Origin: CAWCPR01 sp963797475
GTDB taxonomy: Bacteria; Chloroflexota; Anaerolineae; Anaerolineales; UBA4823
Length of the DNA: 64,000 nucleotides
Direction of reading: 5' to 3'
Assembly (NCBI GenBank): GCA_963797475.1
Contig: CAWCPR010000001.1
Span: forward strand, 186,001 to 250,000
Of this stretch, positions 32,401 through 40,635 are shown one piece after another. The notes beneath the pieces are model-generated. The model saw only the letters and a list, made by a program, of their open reading frames with translations. It did not search any database and was not told where the DNA came from. Position 1 is the stretch's first letter, and the number at the start of each line of letters is the position of its first letter. The position numbers were made by a program, and so were the translations under genes.

Positions 32401-32511
32401 ATTACGAAACCGGTCGACCTGGAACAATTCATCCATGTGGTCAAGTCCGTGGAAGAGTTTTGGTTCACCATTGTCAAGCTTCCTCCATATGGGAGCGTTG
32501 GAAATGAATGA
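29425..32511 (+). CDS. Sensor histidine kinase (dCache-HAMP-PAS-PAS-HisKA-HATPase), frameshifted into the next receiver
   Basis: A membrane kinase. TM1 is near residues 10-30, an extracellular dCache-like domain spans about 35-290, TM2 is LLIGFLTLLAAAGLAYWLA and HAMP spans about 315-367. Two almost identical PAS domains occupy about 390-515 and 515-637. HisKA has H661 in ASHDLQEPLRMV (phytochrome-kinase type), and the HATPase ends about 860. At 31987-31988 one extra T shifts the frame. Removing it gives WVESAGQGSSFYFTIPAV and a stop at 32047, the normal kinase end. As read, the frame instead runs on into the receiver at 32044, a 1028-codon fusion. Confidence 0.85.
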   Translation: MKMHLGIIQKLTLIFVLFAAVLLVSLGVPAYINGRSSLLAATTTGLISTAIEKQAALETWVNEQQNGVSVLAKATHLVEELTLLKSAQPGSPEAQAAHDQLVREMIPYAGQGREYLDLMFLEPGTGKVLVSTDPSEEGKFHEDRPYFIHGQAGPYVQNFYFSVTLQAPAMTASAPIRGPDERLLGVLAGRLNLEQMNAIISRRNGLDQTEDAYLVNTSSLFVSQPRFVTDPAVLQRGVHTEAIQRCLQRESGEIEQLDYRNTPVISVYRWMPDRELCLVVEMDQAEAFAPTNAFGRTILLIGFLTLLAAAGLAYWLAQTISQPVRQLLRGTEEIVQGNLEYRIRVNSVDELGALGAAFNRMAAAIAEKEAQLRNWAAELEQRVKDRTDELRLANVYNRSLLEASLDPLVTINVEGKITDANAAAEKVTGCSRKELVGADFSDYFTEPKRARAGYQQVFSEGSVQDYALEVRRKDGHLTPVLYNAALYRDEAGEVIGVFAAARDITERKRAEEALRLANVYNRSLLEASLDPLVTINVEGKITDANAAAEKVTGCSRKELVGADFSDYFSEPQRARTGYQQVFSEGSVQDYALEVRHKDGHLTPVLYNAAVYQDEASRVIGVFAAARDISERKAAEKILLQRTEELRRSNTELERFAYVASHDLQEPLRMVISYLQLLERRYKDKLDGDALDFINYAVDGSNRMKTLINDLLAYSRVGTRGNEFILTECEEVLERALSNLQVSIEESQARFTHDPLPKVTADGVQLEQLFQNLIGNAIKFHSKRLPKIHLCAERQGKYWVFKLSDNGIGIDPQYFERIFIIFQRLHNREEYPGTGIGLAISKRIVERHGGRIWVEFSRTGVKLLFHYPCSWRRTMMTAINPGKPVEILLVEDNPGDVRLTREALKEGKVLNSMHVAGDGVEALMFLKHEGPYASAPYPDIILLDLNLPRMDGRELLAIVKSDPDLRRIPVVILTTSRADEDIIKSYDLHANCYITKPVDLEQFIHVVKSVEEFWFTIVKLPPYGSVGNE
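30593..31336 (+). repeat. Tandem duplication of a PAS domain, 372-nt period
   Basis: Units 30593-30964 and 30965-31336 encode near-identical 124-residue PAS segments, beginning LANVYNRSLLEASLDPLVTI. Differences are scattered and few, with more near the unit ends (for example EVIGVF against RVIGVF). The duplication is in frame and recent. Confidence 0.92.
32044..32511 (+). CDS. Response regulator, single receiver domain (Rcp1-like)
   Basis: A 155-aa stand-alone receiver. The phosphoacceptor Asp lies in IILLDLNLPRMDG, the acidic pair in VEDNPGDV, the switch Thr in VVILTTSRADED and the Lys in YITKPVDL. This form, with DIIKSYDLHAN after the switch, is the Rcp1 type that pairs with phytochrome-like kinases, as HisKA here suggests. 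The ATG at 32044 overlaps the corrected kinase stop (ATGA), so it was originally a separate gene. Its C-terminal WFTIVKLPP is typical. Confidence 0.88.
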   Translation: MMTAINPGKPVEILLVEDNPGDVRLTREALKEGKVLNSMHVAGDGVEALMFLKHEGPYASAPYPDIILLDLNLPRMDGRELLAIVKSDPDLRRIPVVILTTSRADEDIIKSYDLHANCYITKPVDLEQFIHVVKSVEEFWFTIVKLPPYGSVGNE

Positions 32512-32953
32512 CCCATTTTTAATCCTCCTGGTTGAAGATAATCCCGCAGACGTGCGCCTGACCCGGGAAGCGCTTGCGGATGGGAAAGTGCGCCATGAGC
32601 TGCAGGTGGTCGAGGATGGAATGCAGGCGATGGCTTATCTGCGCCGCGAACAGCCCTATTCCCGGTCGGCTCGCCCAGATTTGATCCTGCTCGATCTCAA
32701 CCTGCCCCGCAAAGACGGGCGTGAAGTCCTGGCGGAGATCAAAGCCGACCCCGACTTAACCGGCATCCCGGTCATCATCCTGACGATATCGCAAGCTGAG
32801 GAGGATATTATCAAATCCTACAATCTATATGCCAACGGTTATATCGTTAAGCCCGTAGACCTTGTCCAATTCTTCGATGTGATCAAACACATCAAGGAAT
32901 TTTGGCTCGAAATTGTGATGCTGCCCCCGAAAGGGAAAAAGCAAGGGGTTTGA
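32504..32953 (+). CDS. Response regulator, single receiver domain (second Rcp1-like)
   Basis: A 149-aa receiver very similar to the preceding one, implying a tandem gene duplication. It shares ILLVEDNPADVRLTREAL, LILLDLNLPRKDG and the K in YIVKPVDL. The ATG at 32504 overlaps the previous stop by 8 nt. No output domain. The paralogue pair suggests a branched or competing phosphotransfer path from the upstream kinase. Confidence 0.9.
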   Translation: MNDPFLILLVEDNPADVRLTREALADGKVRHELQVVEDGMQAMAYLRREQPYSRSARPDLILLDLNLPRKDGREVLAEIKADPDLTGIPVIILTISQAEEDIIKSYNLYANGYIVKPVDLVQFFDVIKHIKEFWLEIVMLPPKGKKQGV

Positions 32954-32971
32954 AACCAGGGAAACCAGATC

Positions 32972-33919
32972 TTGAACGCTGAGCTCAAACGCATTTTATT
33001 GATCGAAGATAACCCGGCGGATGCGCGGCTGGTATTGGAAATACTGGCCGAAGACAACGCGCATGAGTTTGAGCTGCAGCTTACCGACCGGATGAGCACG
33101 GGTCTGAATCTTCTCAGGCAGGAGAGCTTTGAAGCGGTCCTACTGGACCTTTCATTGCCGGATAGCCGGGACCTGGACACCGTCAAGCGGGTGTGCCTGG
33201 CGGTTCCGCACCTCCCCATCCTGGTACTGACGGGATTGAGAGATGAGGTGCTTGCCGTTCAAGCCGTGCATACCGGCGCGCAGGATTACTTGATCAAGGG
33301 GCAGGTCGAGGGTCATGCCCTGGCACGCGCCATCCGCTATGCCATCGAACGCAAACATACGGAAGAGCGCTTAATTTATCTGGCGACCCATGATGGCTTA
33401 ACCAACCTCCCTAACCGCCAGTTATTCTTCGAGCGCCTGGAGCACGCCGTGGAGCTTTCCCGGCGCAACGGTTTCAAGAACGGTAACAAAAGCAAGCTGG
33501 CTGTGCTGCTTCTCGACCTGGAGAATTTTAAATCGATCAATGACAGCCTGGGCCATCCGGTTGGCGATCGATTATTACAGGCAGTCGCCAGCCGTTTACA
33601 GAATCTCGTGCGCAAATCGGATACGGTTGCCCGCATGGGAGGCGATGAATTTACTTTGATCTTTGAAAATTTGTCCGGCGAGCGAGATGCAAGTATCCTC
33701 GGCAGGAAAATACTCGATCTGTTTTTTCAGCCATTCGAGCTGGATGGTCATAACCTGCAAATCACAGCCAGTATAGGCATCAGCCTGTACCCGGATGATG
33801 GAGAAGATGCAGAAACCTTGATCAAAAATGCCGATATTGCTATGTACCACGCTAAAGAAAAAGGAAATTGCTTCAAGAATTACTCGAGCGAGAGGATCGG
33901 GCAGAATGGACAAAAATAA
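32972..33919 (+). CDS. REC-GGDEF diguanylate cyclase
   Basis: A 315-aa regulator. The receiver (about 1-125) has Asp in VLLDLSLPDS and the Lys in YLIKGQVEG. The GGDEF domain (about 140-305) carries the canonical MGGDEF site plus THDGLTNLPNRQLF and SLGHPVGDRLL. It should make cyclic di-GMP when phosphorylated. No RxxD inhibitory site upstream of GGDEF is obvious (the preceding text is KSDTVARMGGDEF). It starts at a TTG (32972), and its 3' end overlaps the next gene by 13 nt. Confidence 0.93.
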   Translation: MNAELKRILLIEDNPADARLVLEILAEDNAHEFELQLTDRMSTGLNLLRQESFEAVLLDLSLPDSRDLDTVKRVCLAVPHLPILVLTGLRDEVLAVQAVHTGAQDYLIKGQVEGHALARAIRYAIERKHTEERLIYLATHDGLTNLPNRQLFFERLEHAVELSRRNGFKNGNKSKLAVLLLDLENFKSINDSLGHPVGDRLLQAVASRLQNLVRKSDTVARMGGDEFTLIFENLSGERDASILGRKILDLFFQPFELDGHNLQITASIGISLYPDDGEDAETLIKNADIAMYHAKEKGNCFKNYSSERIGQNGQK

Positions 33920-36320
33920 AACCGTCCAGATCCTTCTGATAGAAGATAACCCGGGCGACGCACGGCTGGTAAAAGAAGCGCTGCGCGAGGAAACCTCGTT
34001 AGCTTTCAACCTGCTCTGGGTCGACCGCCTCTCCAAAGGACTTGAGGTTCTCGGCCAGGTAAATATCGATGCAGTCCTCTTGGATCTCAGCTTACCCGAC
34101 AGCAGCGGCCTGGCGACATTAGAAAAGGTTAGGGCAAATGCGCCGCGTGCCCCGATCATCTTGTTAACGGGCACGGACGACCAGGCCCTGGCAGCCAGGA
34201 TGGTCCATGAAGGGGCGCAGGACTACTTGATCAAAGGGCAGGTGGATCACTGCTTGCTGGTTAGATCCATCCGCTATGCGATTGAACGCGGGCGGCTGGT
34301 GGGGGTCTTGCAGGAAAAAGAAGCCCGCTTCCGCCGCCTGGCTGAGAACGCCCCGGACATGATTTTTCGTTACGAGTATGTGCCGCGTCCCGGCTTCACC
34401 TATGTCAACCCGGCTTGCACCGCGATCACGGGCTATACCCCGGAAGAGTATTACGCCGATCCTGATCTTGATTTCAAGATCATCTATCCGGACGACCGCC
34501 AATTGCTGGTGACCGTCGCACACAATAATGTAGCTTCGGTGGCACCCGTAATCCTTCGATGGGTGCATAAAGATGGATCGCTGGTCTGGACGGAACATCG
34601 CAACGTGCCAGTCTTTGATGAGGCGGGGAATCTGGTTGCCCTGGAAGGCACCGTTCGCGACATCACCGAGCGCAAGCGGGCGGAAAAGGCAGTGGAAAAC
34701 AGCGAAAAGCGCTTCCGCGCCTTGATCGAGAACGGGCTGGACAACATATCCCTGGTAGACGCCGGCGGCGTCTTGCTGTGGGAGAGCCCGGCCACCACCC
34801 GCACTCTGGGCTACGCGCAGAACCAGTTCATCGGTCAAAACACCTTCGAACTCATGCACCCGGATGACTTAGATCGAATCCAGAAGCTGTTGGCCAGCCT
34901 CCTGCGAGAGCCCGGCAGCCGCAAGCACGGTTCTTTCCGCATGCGGCGTAGCGACGGCGCATGGCGTTGGATGGAGGGCCTGGCCACCAACCTGCTGGAC
35001 GAACCGAGCGTCAAAGCCATTGTCATCAATTATCGCGATATCACCGAGCGCAAGCAGGCGGAAGAGGAAATCCGCCGCCAGGTAGCCGAGCTGGAAGCGG
35101 TGAACCGCGTCTCCACCGCCATGCGCGCTGCGCAAAGCCTCGATGAGCTGCTCCCACGTTTGATTGATGAAACGCTGGCAGTAATGAATACAGATTCTGG
35201 GATGATCTTGTTATATGATCCAGCCAGCAACCTGCTTCACCAGGGGATCAAACGAGGTGTGTGTACTCAATTGCACGAAGTGCCTATGAAACCTTCAGAA
35301 GGAATTGGCGGCACTGTCTTTGCGACCGGGGAACCATATTTTACCCACGAATTCGGTAGAGATCCTCTACTACTTGAAACCGCGCGCCAATCGGTCCCCA
35401 ATGGGTGGGGAGGGGTGTGCGTCCCCATTCTCACCGCGAACGAGACGATTGGGGTCTTTTTTGTTTCTGTGCATCTGCCTCGCACCCTGCTGCCTGAGGA
35501 AGCCCACTTGCTACAGACAATAGCTGAAATCGCCGGGAACGCCATCCACCGCACCCGGTTGAACGAGCAAACCATCACCAGTCTGTCACACCTCACCGCT
35601 CTGCGGTCGATCGATATGGCTATCAGCAGCGGTCAAGGCCGCGATTTCACCCTTGACGTCATCCTCGACCAGGTGATAAAGCAGCTTGGCGTGGATGCCG
35701 CAGACATATTACTACTTGATTTACATTCAACTTGCCTCCAATTCGCGGCGGGGCTCGGTTTTCGAAACCCAGATTTCGAGCGAGCGCAGTTAAAGATTGG
35801 TCAGGGCTATGCGGGTCGCGCGGTGCAGGATCGGGCTTTGGTTCATGTGGCAAATGATGCAAAATTCGGGATGCCTCGCGAGGTACTGTTTGCTGGTGAG
35901 GGGTTTGTCACTTACTACGGCGTACCTCTGTTCGCCAAGAACGACGCCAAAGGCGTTTTGGAAATTTTCCACCGCACGCCGCTGATCCCAGACCACGAAT
36001 GGCTGAGCTTCCTGGAGGCGTTAGCCGGGCAGGCAGCCATCGCTATCGATAACGCTGAATTGTTCGAGGATCTCCAACGGTCGAATGCCGAATTATCCCT
36101 GGCTTATGACGCAACGATCGAGGGCTGGTCCAGAGCGCTGGATCTGCGGGATAAGGAGACCGAAGGTCATTCTCGGCGCGTCACCGACACCACCCTTTCC
36201 CTGGCTCGTCGGTTGGGATTCGACGAGGAAAGAATAATCTATATCCGGTGGGGTGCATTACTTCATGACATCGGGAAAATGGGTATCCCCGAGCGGATCC
36301 TGCTGAAACCGGGTCCCTAG
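33907..36320 (+). CDS. REC-PAS-PAS-GAF-GAF-HD-GYP protein (frame broken in HD-GYP)
   Basis: From the ATG at 33907 (the frame is open from 33828, inside the GGDEF gene) the order is receiver (about 1-125), PAS (about 137-260), PAS (270-390), GAF (410-560), GAF (570-720) and the start of an HD-GYP domain (ALLHDIGKMGIPERILLK). A CCC run at 36315-36317 lacks one C, giving a premature TAG at 36318. The rest of HD-GYP follows in other frames (see next entry). HD-GYP domains degrade cyclic di-GMP, so this partner would oppose the GGDEF protein encoded just upstream. It is active only if the frameshifts are sequencing errors. Confidence 0.85.
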
Positions 36321-36686
36321 ATGCCGAAGAATGGGAGATCATGCGCAAACACCCCGTCTACGCCCACGGAATGCTCGTTCCAATTGCCTATCTACGCCCC
36401 GCGCTGGATATTCCTTACTGCCACCATGAAAAGTGGGATGGGAGCGGTTATCCGCGCGGGCCTGAAAGGCGAGGAAATCCCGATCGAAGCGCGCTTGTTT
36501 GCCGTTGCCGACGTTTGGGATGCGCTCACCTCCAAACGTCCATACCGCAAGGCCTGGACAAAGGAACAAGCGATCCAATATATTCAAGACCAGGCAGGTG
36601 AACATTTCGATCCAACCATTGTGAGCATATTTCTAAGAGAACTGGCCAGGACAAAGGAATGGATGAGGATCGCCACTCCCGCTTAA
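36321..36686 (+). pseudogene. C-terminal continuation of the HD-GYP domain after two frameshifts
   Basis: Between 36321 and about 36460 the real sequence is in another frame: EEWEIMRKHPVYAHGML, CHHEKWDGSGYPRG, the HD-GYP core. One extra G in GGG at 36458-36460 restores the original frame, which then reads LKGEEIPIEARLFAVADVWD and ends at 36686. The two indels (one C lost, one G gained) compensate. The protein would be about 926 aa if both are corrected. Confidence 0.75.
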
Positions 36687-36705
36687 ATCGGTCCCGAGCC
36701 CCACT

Positions 36706-36842
36706 GACGGCTATCAGCGCCTGACCAAGCCTTACACTCAGGAGCTGCTGGTCCACTGCTACCGCATCCTGGCTCCCTGGAAGACGCCGAGGACGCCTTG
36801 CAGGAGGGCCTGCTGCGTGCCTGGCGGTCTGCGCATCCCTGA
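36706..36842 (+). pseudogene. ECF sigma factor N-terminal fragment
   Basis: One frame reads YQRLTKPYTQELLVHCYRIL. After a shift of frame the text continues SLEDAEDALQEGLLRAWRSA and stops at 36840-36842. Together these match region 2 of sigma-70 family ECF factors (LVHCYRMLGSLEDAEDALQE-type). Only about 45 residues survive, and the downstream text does not resemble sigma region 4. Confidence 0.7.
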
Positions 36843-36934
36843 ATCGGCTATCGAGCGGGCGGCCCTGGTGAGCACCGTGCCGCTGAATAACCGGGGCGCG
36901 GCGGACCGGGACGATAAATGCCCCTTGAATCTGG

Positions 36935-37957
36935 TCAATCGCTTACTGGTGAAGTTTCCCCCTCTCCGGCGGCGGTTCGCAGCCGGCCTGGCAGTGTGTC
37001 CAGCAAGTCCCGGTAGAGATTTCGATCCCCGTCGACGCCGGCCAATTCCAGGGCCAGGAGAACCGCCCCAACGACCGGCTCATGGCGCAGCTTGACGATG
37101 CGGGCCTGAGGCGCTTCTATGTGGACGGAACGGGTCACCGTATCGGTCAGCAGGCTGCCAACCCCTTTGAAGACGCTACCCCCCAGGATCACTTCCACAT
37201 CCTCCTCTTGGAGAGCCAGGCGCCGGATCAAGGCTCGCGCCGCGATCGCAACTTCTTCGCCCATGCGGATTACCAGCTCCCGGGAGGCCGGGTCGCCGGC
37301 TTCGGCAGCCTCGAATAAAAGCGGCACCAGGTCGAGCACCTGCCGGTGCGGAATCTCATCATGATACAGGCGCGAAAGCAGGGTTTCCACGGAAGCGGCG
37401 CCCAGGGCCCCCAGGACCCTCTCGGTCAACAGGGTAGGCTGGCCGCGGCCATCCCAGGCGCGCATCACCAGGCGGATCATCTCCTCGCTGAGCGCCGATC
37501 CGCCGCCCCAATCGCCGGAGATCGGGCCCAGGCCCGGGAAAATGATCTCGCGCCCGTCCGGAGCCCGCCCGGCAGCGTTGAAACCTGTGCCGCAAATGAC
37601 CACGACCCCCCAGGAACGCGTCAAGCCGGCCCGCAGGGCTGCCAGGGTGTCGTTTTTAACGATCACCCTTTGAGCCAGCCCCAGGCGTTCCATCGCCTCC
37701 TGCAGCATGGCGTAATCTTCGGGCAGGTCGGCTCCCGCCAGGCAGAAACACCCCAGCTCAATCTCGCTGGCGGACAGCCCGGCTGCCTCAAGCGCCATCC
37801 GCACTGCACGCCCAATCTCCCTGACGGCTGGCGCCAATCCCTGGGATTGGTGATTCCCAAAGCCGGCCTGGCCAAAACCAACCACCTTACCGGTTCGGGC
37901 GGCGACAAGCGCGTGGGTTTTACTGGCGCCAGCATCTACACCAAAGACGTAGCCCAT
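36935..37957 (-). CDS. BadF/BcrA-type ATPase, N-acetylglucosamine-kinase-like
   Basis: A 340-aa actin-fold kinase of the BadF/BadG/BcrA/BcrD family, which includes GlcNAc kinase. The phosphate-1 motif is FGVDAGASKTHALV. VICGTGFNAAGR forms the phosphate-2 region and the adenosine motif is VILGGSVFKGVGSLL; SGDWGGGSALSEEM is also typical. It lies 19 nt downstream of the GH4 genes in the sugar operon. Its likely job is to phosphorylate an imported sugar so that the GH4 enzymes can act. Confidence 0.9.
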   Translation of the reverse strand: MGYVFGVDAGASKTHALVAARTGKVVGFGQAGFGNHQSQGLAPAVREIGRAVRMALEAAGLSASEIELGCFCLAGADLPEDYAMLQEAMERLGLAQRVIVKNDTLAALRAGLTRSWGVVVICGTGFNAAGRAPDGREIIFPGLGPISGDWGGGSALSEEMIRLVMRAWDGRGQPTLLTERVLGALGAASVETLLSRLYHDEIPHRQVLDLVPLLFEAAEAGDPASRELVIRMGEEVAIAARALIRRLALQEEDVEVILGGSVFKGVGSLLTDTVTRSVHIEAPQARIVKLRHEPVVGAVLLALELAGVDGDRNLYRDLLDTLPGRLRTAAGEGETSPVSD

Positions 37958-37976
37958 AACTCATCTCCCGCGGGCA

Positions 37977-39293
37977 TCACCAGTCGAGGAAAAACGAAGC
38001 GGGCAGATAATTCCGGTGCGCCTTTAAAAGCGCATCCAGCAATCCCTGGGCGGCCTCAAATGAGGGCACCAGGGGGTGGGCCAGCAGGGCTTGCAGCGCC
38101 TTCTGGCGGTCGCCATGAGCGCCTGCTTCCGCAGTGAGCTCCTCATAGGCTTTGACCGCCTGCACCAGCCCGCCAATCTCAGGCGGCATCCTCCCGGCTG
38201 GCAGCGGCCTGGCGCCGCCCGCCCCTACCCGGCAAGGCACCTCAACGACCACATCCTCTGGCAGGTCTGGGATGGCGCCCTGGTTGCGGGTGTTCACGAT
38301 GTGCACTTCGCCTTTGTCATTTGCGATGGCCGAGATCAACGATACAGCCACCTTGGAATAATAGGCGCCGCCGCGTTGCTCCAACAGCGCTGGTTTTTCC
38401 TTCAGGCCCGGATCCTGGTACATCTCGAGCAGGCGGCTCTCGATCTCGCGCACTTCTTCCCCGCGCGTCCGGCTGGCCCTGCGCTGCTTATTCAAAATCT
38501 GGTCGTGATGGTAATAATAGTTGAGGTAGCCGCACGGGATCTTACCCAGCGCCTCCAAGACCGGGGCGGAGAAATCCCAATCATCTGCGCCAGCTCCGCT
38601 CGCACCGCGCTGGCGAGCTTCCTCCAGCTCGCGAGCAAAGACTTCCGACCAAATATTCTGTCCATCCAGGCTGGCGCCGCGAATCCAATTCAAGTGGTTC
38701 AACCCGACCCAATCCAGTTGCAGGCTGCGGCGGTCGACCCCCAGCATTTCGGAAATTCGCATCTCAGCGCCAATCGGCAGGTTGCACAGGCCAATCGTCC
38801 TGACCTGGGCAAAGCGCTGCAGCGCTTCCGTGATCAGCCCGGCCGGGTTGGTGAAGTTGAGGAAAAACGCTCCCGGAGCCAGATCGGCGATATCAGCGGC
38901 AATGGAAAGAGCGACCGGTATGGTGCGCAGCGCTTTAGCAAAGCCGCCCGGACCAGTCGTCTCTTGCCCGATCACGCCAAACTGCGGCGGGATCTTCTCA
39001 TCCAGGATGCGGGCAGCCATGCCGCCCACCCGGATCTGGCTGATGACAAAATCAGCCCCCTGGATGGCTGCGCTTCGCTCCGTAGTTGTCTCCAGGCGGA
39101 TCGGGCAGCCGGAGGCCTGGACCATTCGCCGGGCGAGCCCGCCGACGATCTCCAGCCGGCGCGGGTCGATATCCATCAAAGCGATCTCCCCTACCGGGAG
39201 CTCCGCCCAGGATTCAATAAACCCCTCGATGAGCTCGGGGGTGTAGCTGCTGCCCCCCCCGATCACACAAATTTTCAATGGGCGATCTATCAT
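37977..39293 (-). CDS. GH4-family 6-phospho-beta-glucosidase
   Basis: A 438-aa NAD- and Mn-dependent glycosidase of family 4. The NAD-binding start is KICVIGGGSSYTPELIEGF. The metal and catalytic ligands are C170 (LCNLPIG) and H200 (GLNHLNW), with N149 in NFTNPAG. The family cleaves 6-phospho-beta-glucosides (or alpha-glucosides or galactosides) by an oxidation-elimination mechanism. CNxPI is the beta-type hallmark. It is one of two GH4 genes in this operon, together with a sugar kinase and ABC permeases. Confidence 0.92.
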   Translation of the reverse strand: MIDRPLKICVIGGGSSYTPELIEGFIESWAELPVGEIALMDIDPRRLEIVGGLARRMVQASGCPIRLETTTERSAAIQGADFVISQIRVGGMAARILDEKIPPQFGVIGQETTGPGGFAKALRTIPVALSIAADIADLAPGAFFLNFTNPAGLITEALQRFAQVRTIGLCNLPIGAEMRISEMLGVDRRSLQLDWVGLNHLNWIRGASLDGQNIWSEVFARELEEARQRGASGAGADDWDFSAPVLEALGKIPCGYLNYYYHHDQILNKQRRASRTRGEEVREIESRLLEMYQDPGLKEKPALLEQRGGAYYSKVAVSLISAIANDKGEVHIVNTRNQGAIPDLPEDVVVEVPCRVGAGGARPLPAGRMPPEIGGLVQAVKAYEELTAEAGAHGDRQKALQALLAHPLVPSFEAAQGLLDALLKAHRNYLPASFFLDW

Positions 39294-39314
39294 CGGGTCA
39301 TCCTTTGCTTGATG

Positions 39315-40610
39315 TTATGAAAAAAATTGCGGCAGGTAAGGTCGCTCGTTTTCCAAAACGCGCTCGAAAAACGCGCTGGCTTTCGGGTAGCTGCCGACCA
39401 GCGGGTTGGCAACCAGGGCTTCGATGGCGACCTCCCGGTCGCCGCAGACAGCGGCCTGCACCGCCAGCTCTTCGTAGGTCTTGACCGCCTGGACCAGGCC
39501 GCGCACATTCAGCGGCAGCGGTCCGACCGGGACCGGCTCGGCCCGCTGGCGGCCGATGCGGGCCGGGATCTCCACGCAAACCGAGTCCGGCAGGTCCGGG
39601 ATGGCGCCGTCGTTGCGCAAATCCACCACCACTTCATCGCCGCGGTCTTCCACGATCGAGTGGATCACCTGCAACACCGGCAGGTAGTAGCGCGCTCCCC
39701 CTTTCAATTCGAGGATATCCCGAGCTTCCTGTGTGTAGCCGGCCGAAGCGTAAATCTCGCCCAGGCGCTTTTCAGCGATCATATCCGCTTCGCCTTTCAC
39801 CCGCAGGTCCAGGCGTTCCTCCTCGAAAACGGCCTCGCGGTAGTTGAAATAGCGCACGTACCAGCCGGGGATCATGCCCAGGTTGCGCAGCCAATCCGGC
39901 TCGATGAGCGAGTCGACTGCGCCGGTCTGGTAGAGCGGCGAATCTCGATCGAGAGTCTGAGCCAGCAGCGGCTGCAGCATTTCTTCGCCGTCCACAATTG
40001 CCGCCCGCACCCAGCTCAGGTGGTTCAAGCCGAACGAATCCAGTCGCAGCCTGGCGGGCGCTACCCCAAAGGCCTCCGCCAGCGCATAAGTCGTATTGAT
40101 GGGGATATTACAGAATCCCAGGGCGCGCATCGTGCTGTGCTTGAGCACGGCTTCGGTAACGATCCCGGCCGGGTTGCTGAGGTTGAGCAGCCAGGCATGC
40201 GGGGCCAGCTTCTCCGCCAGGCGGGCATATTCCAGGATGACAGGCACGGTGCGCAAGGCGCACACGAAGCCGCCCGCGCCGGTGGTCTCGTTGCCCAACA
40301 TGCCGAGCGCCATGGGCAGGCGTTCATCCCGGACGCGGGCTGCCAACCCGCCCACGCGCACTTGCAGCAGGATGAAATCGGCCCCAGTGAACGCCTGTTC
40401 CAGGTCCCCGGCGAGGGTCACTTTTGTCGCCAGGCCCGAGCCCTCCAGCAAACGCTGGCACAGCGCGGCGATAAATCCCAGCTTGTCCCGGTTCGGATCG
40501 AAAAGTACCACCTGTTCCACATCCAACTGGTCGCGCAAATCAACCAGGTTAGCGAACAGCTCCGGCGTATAGCTGCTGCCCCCGCCGACGACGGTTATCT
40601 TCAAGCCCAT
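39315..40610 (-). CDS. GH4-family glycosidase (second copy)
   Basis: A 431-aa GH4 enzyme, paralogous to the downstream gene, about 20 nt away. NAD site: KITVVGGGSSYTPELFAN. Metal site: C167 (FCNIPIN) and H197 (GLNHLSW). Conserved LNLSNPAGIVTEAV completes the fold. A strong AGGAGG lies before the ATG. Sequence divergence between the copies suggests they prefer different 6-phospho-glycosides or aglycones. Confidence 0.92.
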   Translation of the reverse strand: MGLKITVVGGGSSYTPELFANLVDLRDQLDVEQVVLFDPNRDKLGFIAALCQRLLEGSGLATKVTLAGDLEQAFTGADFILLQVRVGGLAARVRDERLPMALGMLGNETTGAGGFVCALRTVPVILEYARLAEKLAPHAWLLNLSNPAGIVTEAVLKHSTMRALGFCNIPINTTYALAEAFGVAPARLRLDSFGLNHLSWVRAAIVDGEEMLQPLLAQTLDRDSPLYQTGAVDSLIEPDWLRNLGMIPGWYVRYFNYREAVFEEERLDLRVKGEADMIAEKRLGEIYASAGYTQEARDILELKGGARYYLPVLQVIHSIVEDRGDEVVVDLRNDGAIPDLPDSVCVEIPARIGRQRAEPVPVGPLPLNVRGLVQAVKTYEELAVQAAVCGDREVAIEALVANPLVGSYPKASAFFERVLENERPYLPQFFS

Positions 40611-40635
40611 GCAGACCTCCTGTGAAAAAGATAGA

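Noticed and set aside
29425..32511. Genuine hybrid histidine kinase
   Set aside because: The true kinase C-terminus and stop appear in the adjacent frame and overlap the receiver's ATG, so the fusion is caused by one base.
38076..40625. Two plus-strand ORFs of more than 400 codons
   Set aside because: They are antisense to the GH4 genes; GC-rich codon bias creates long mirrored frames.
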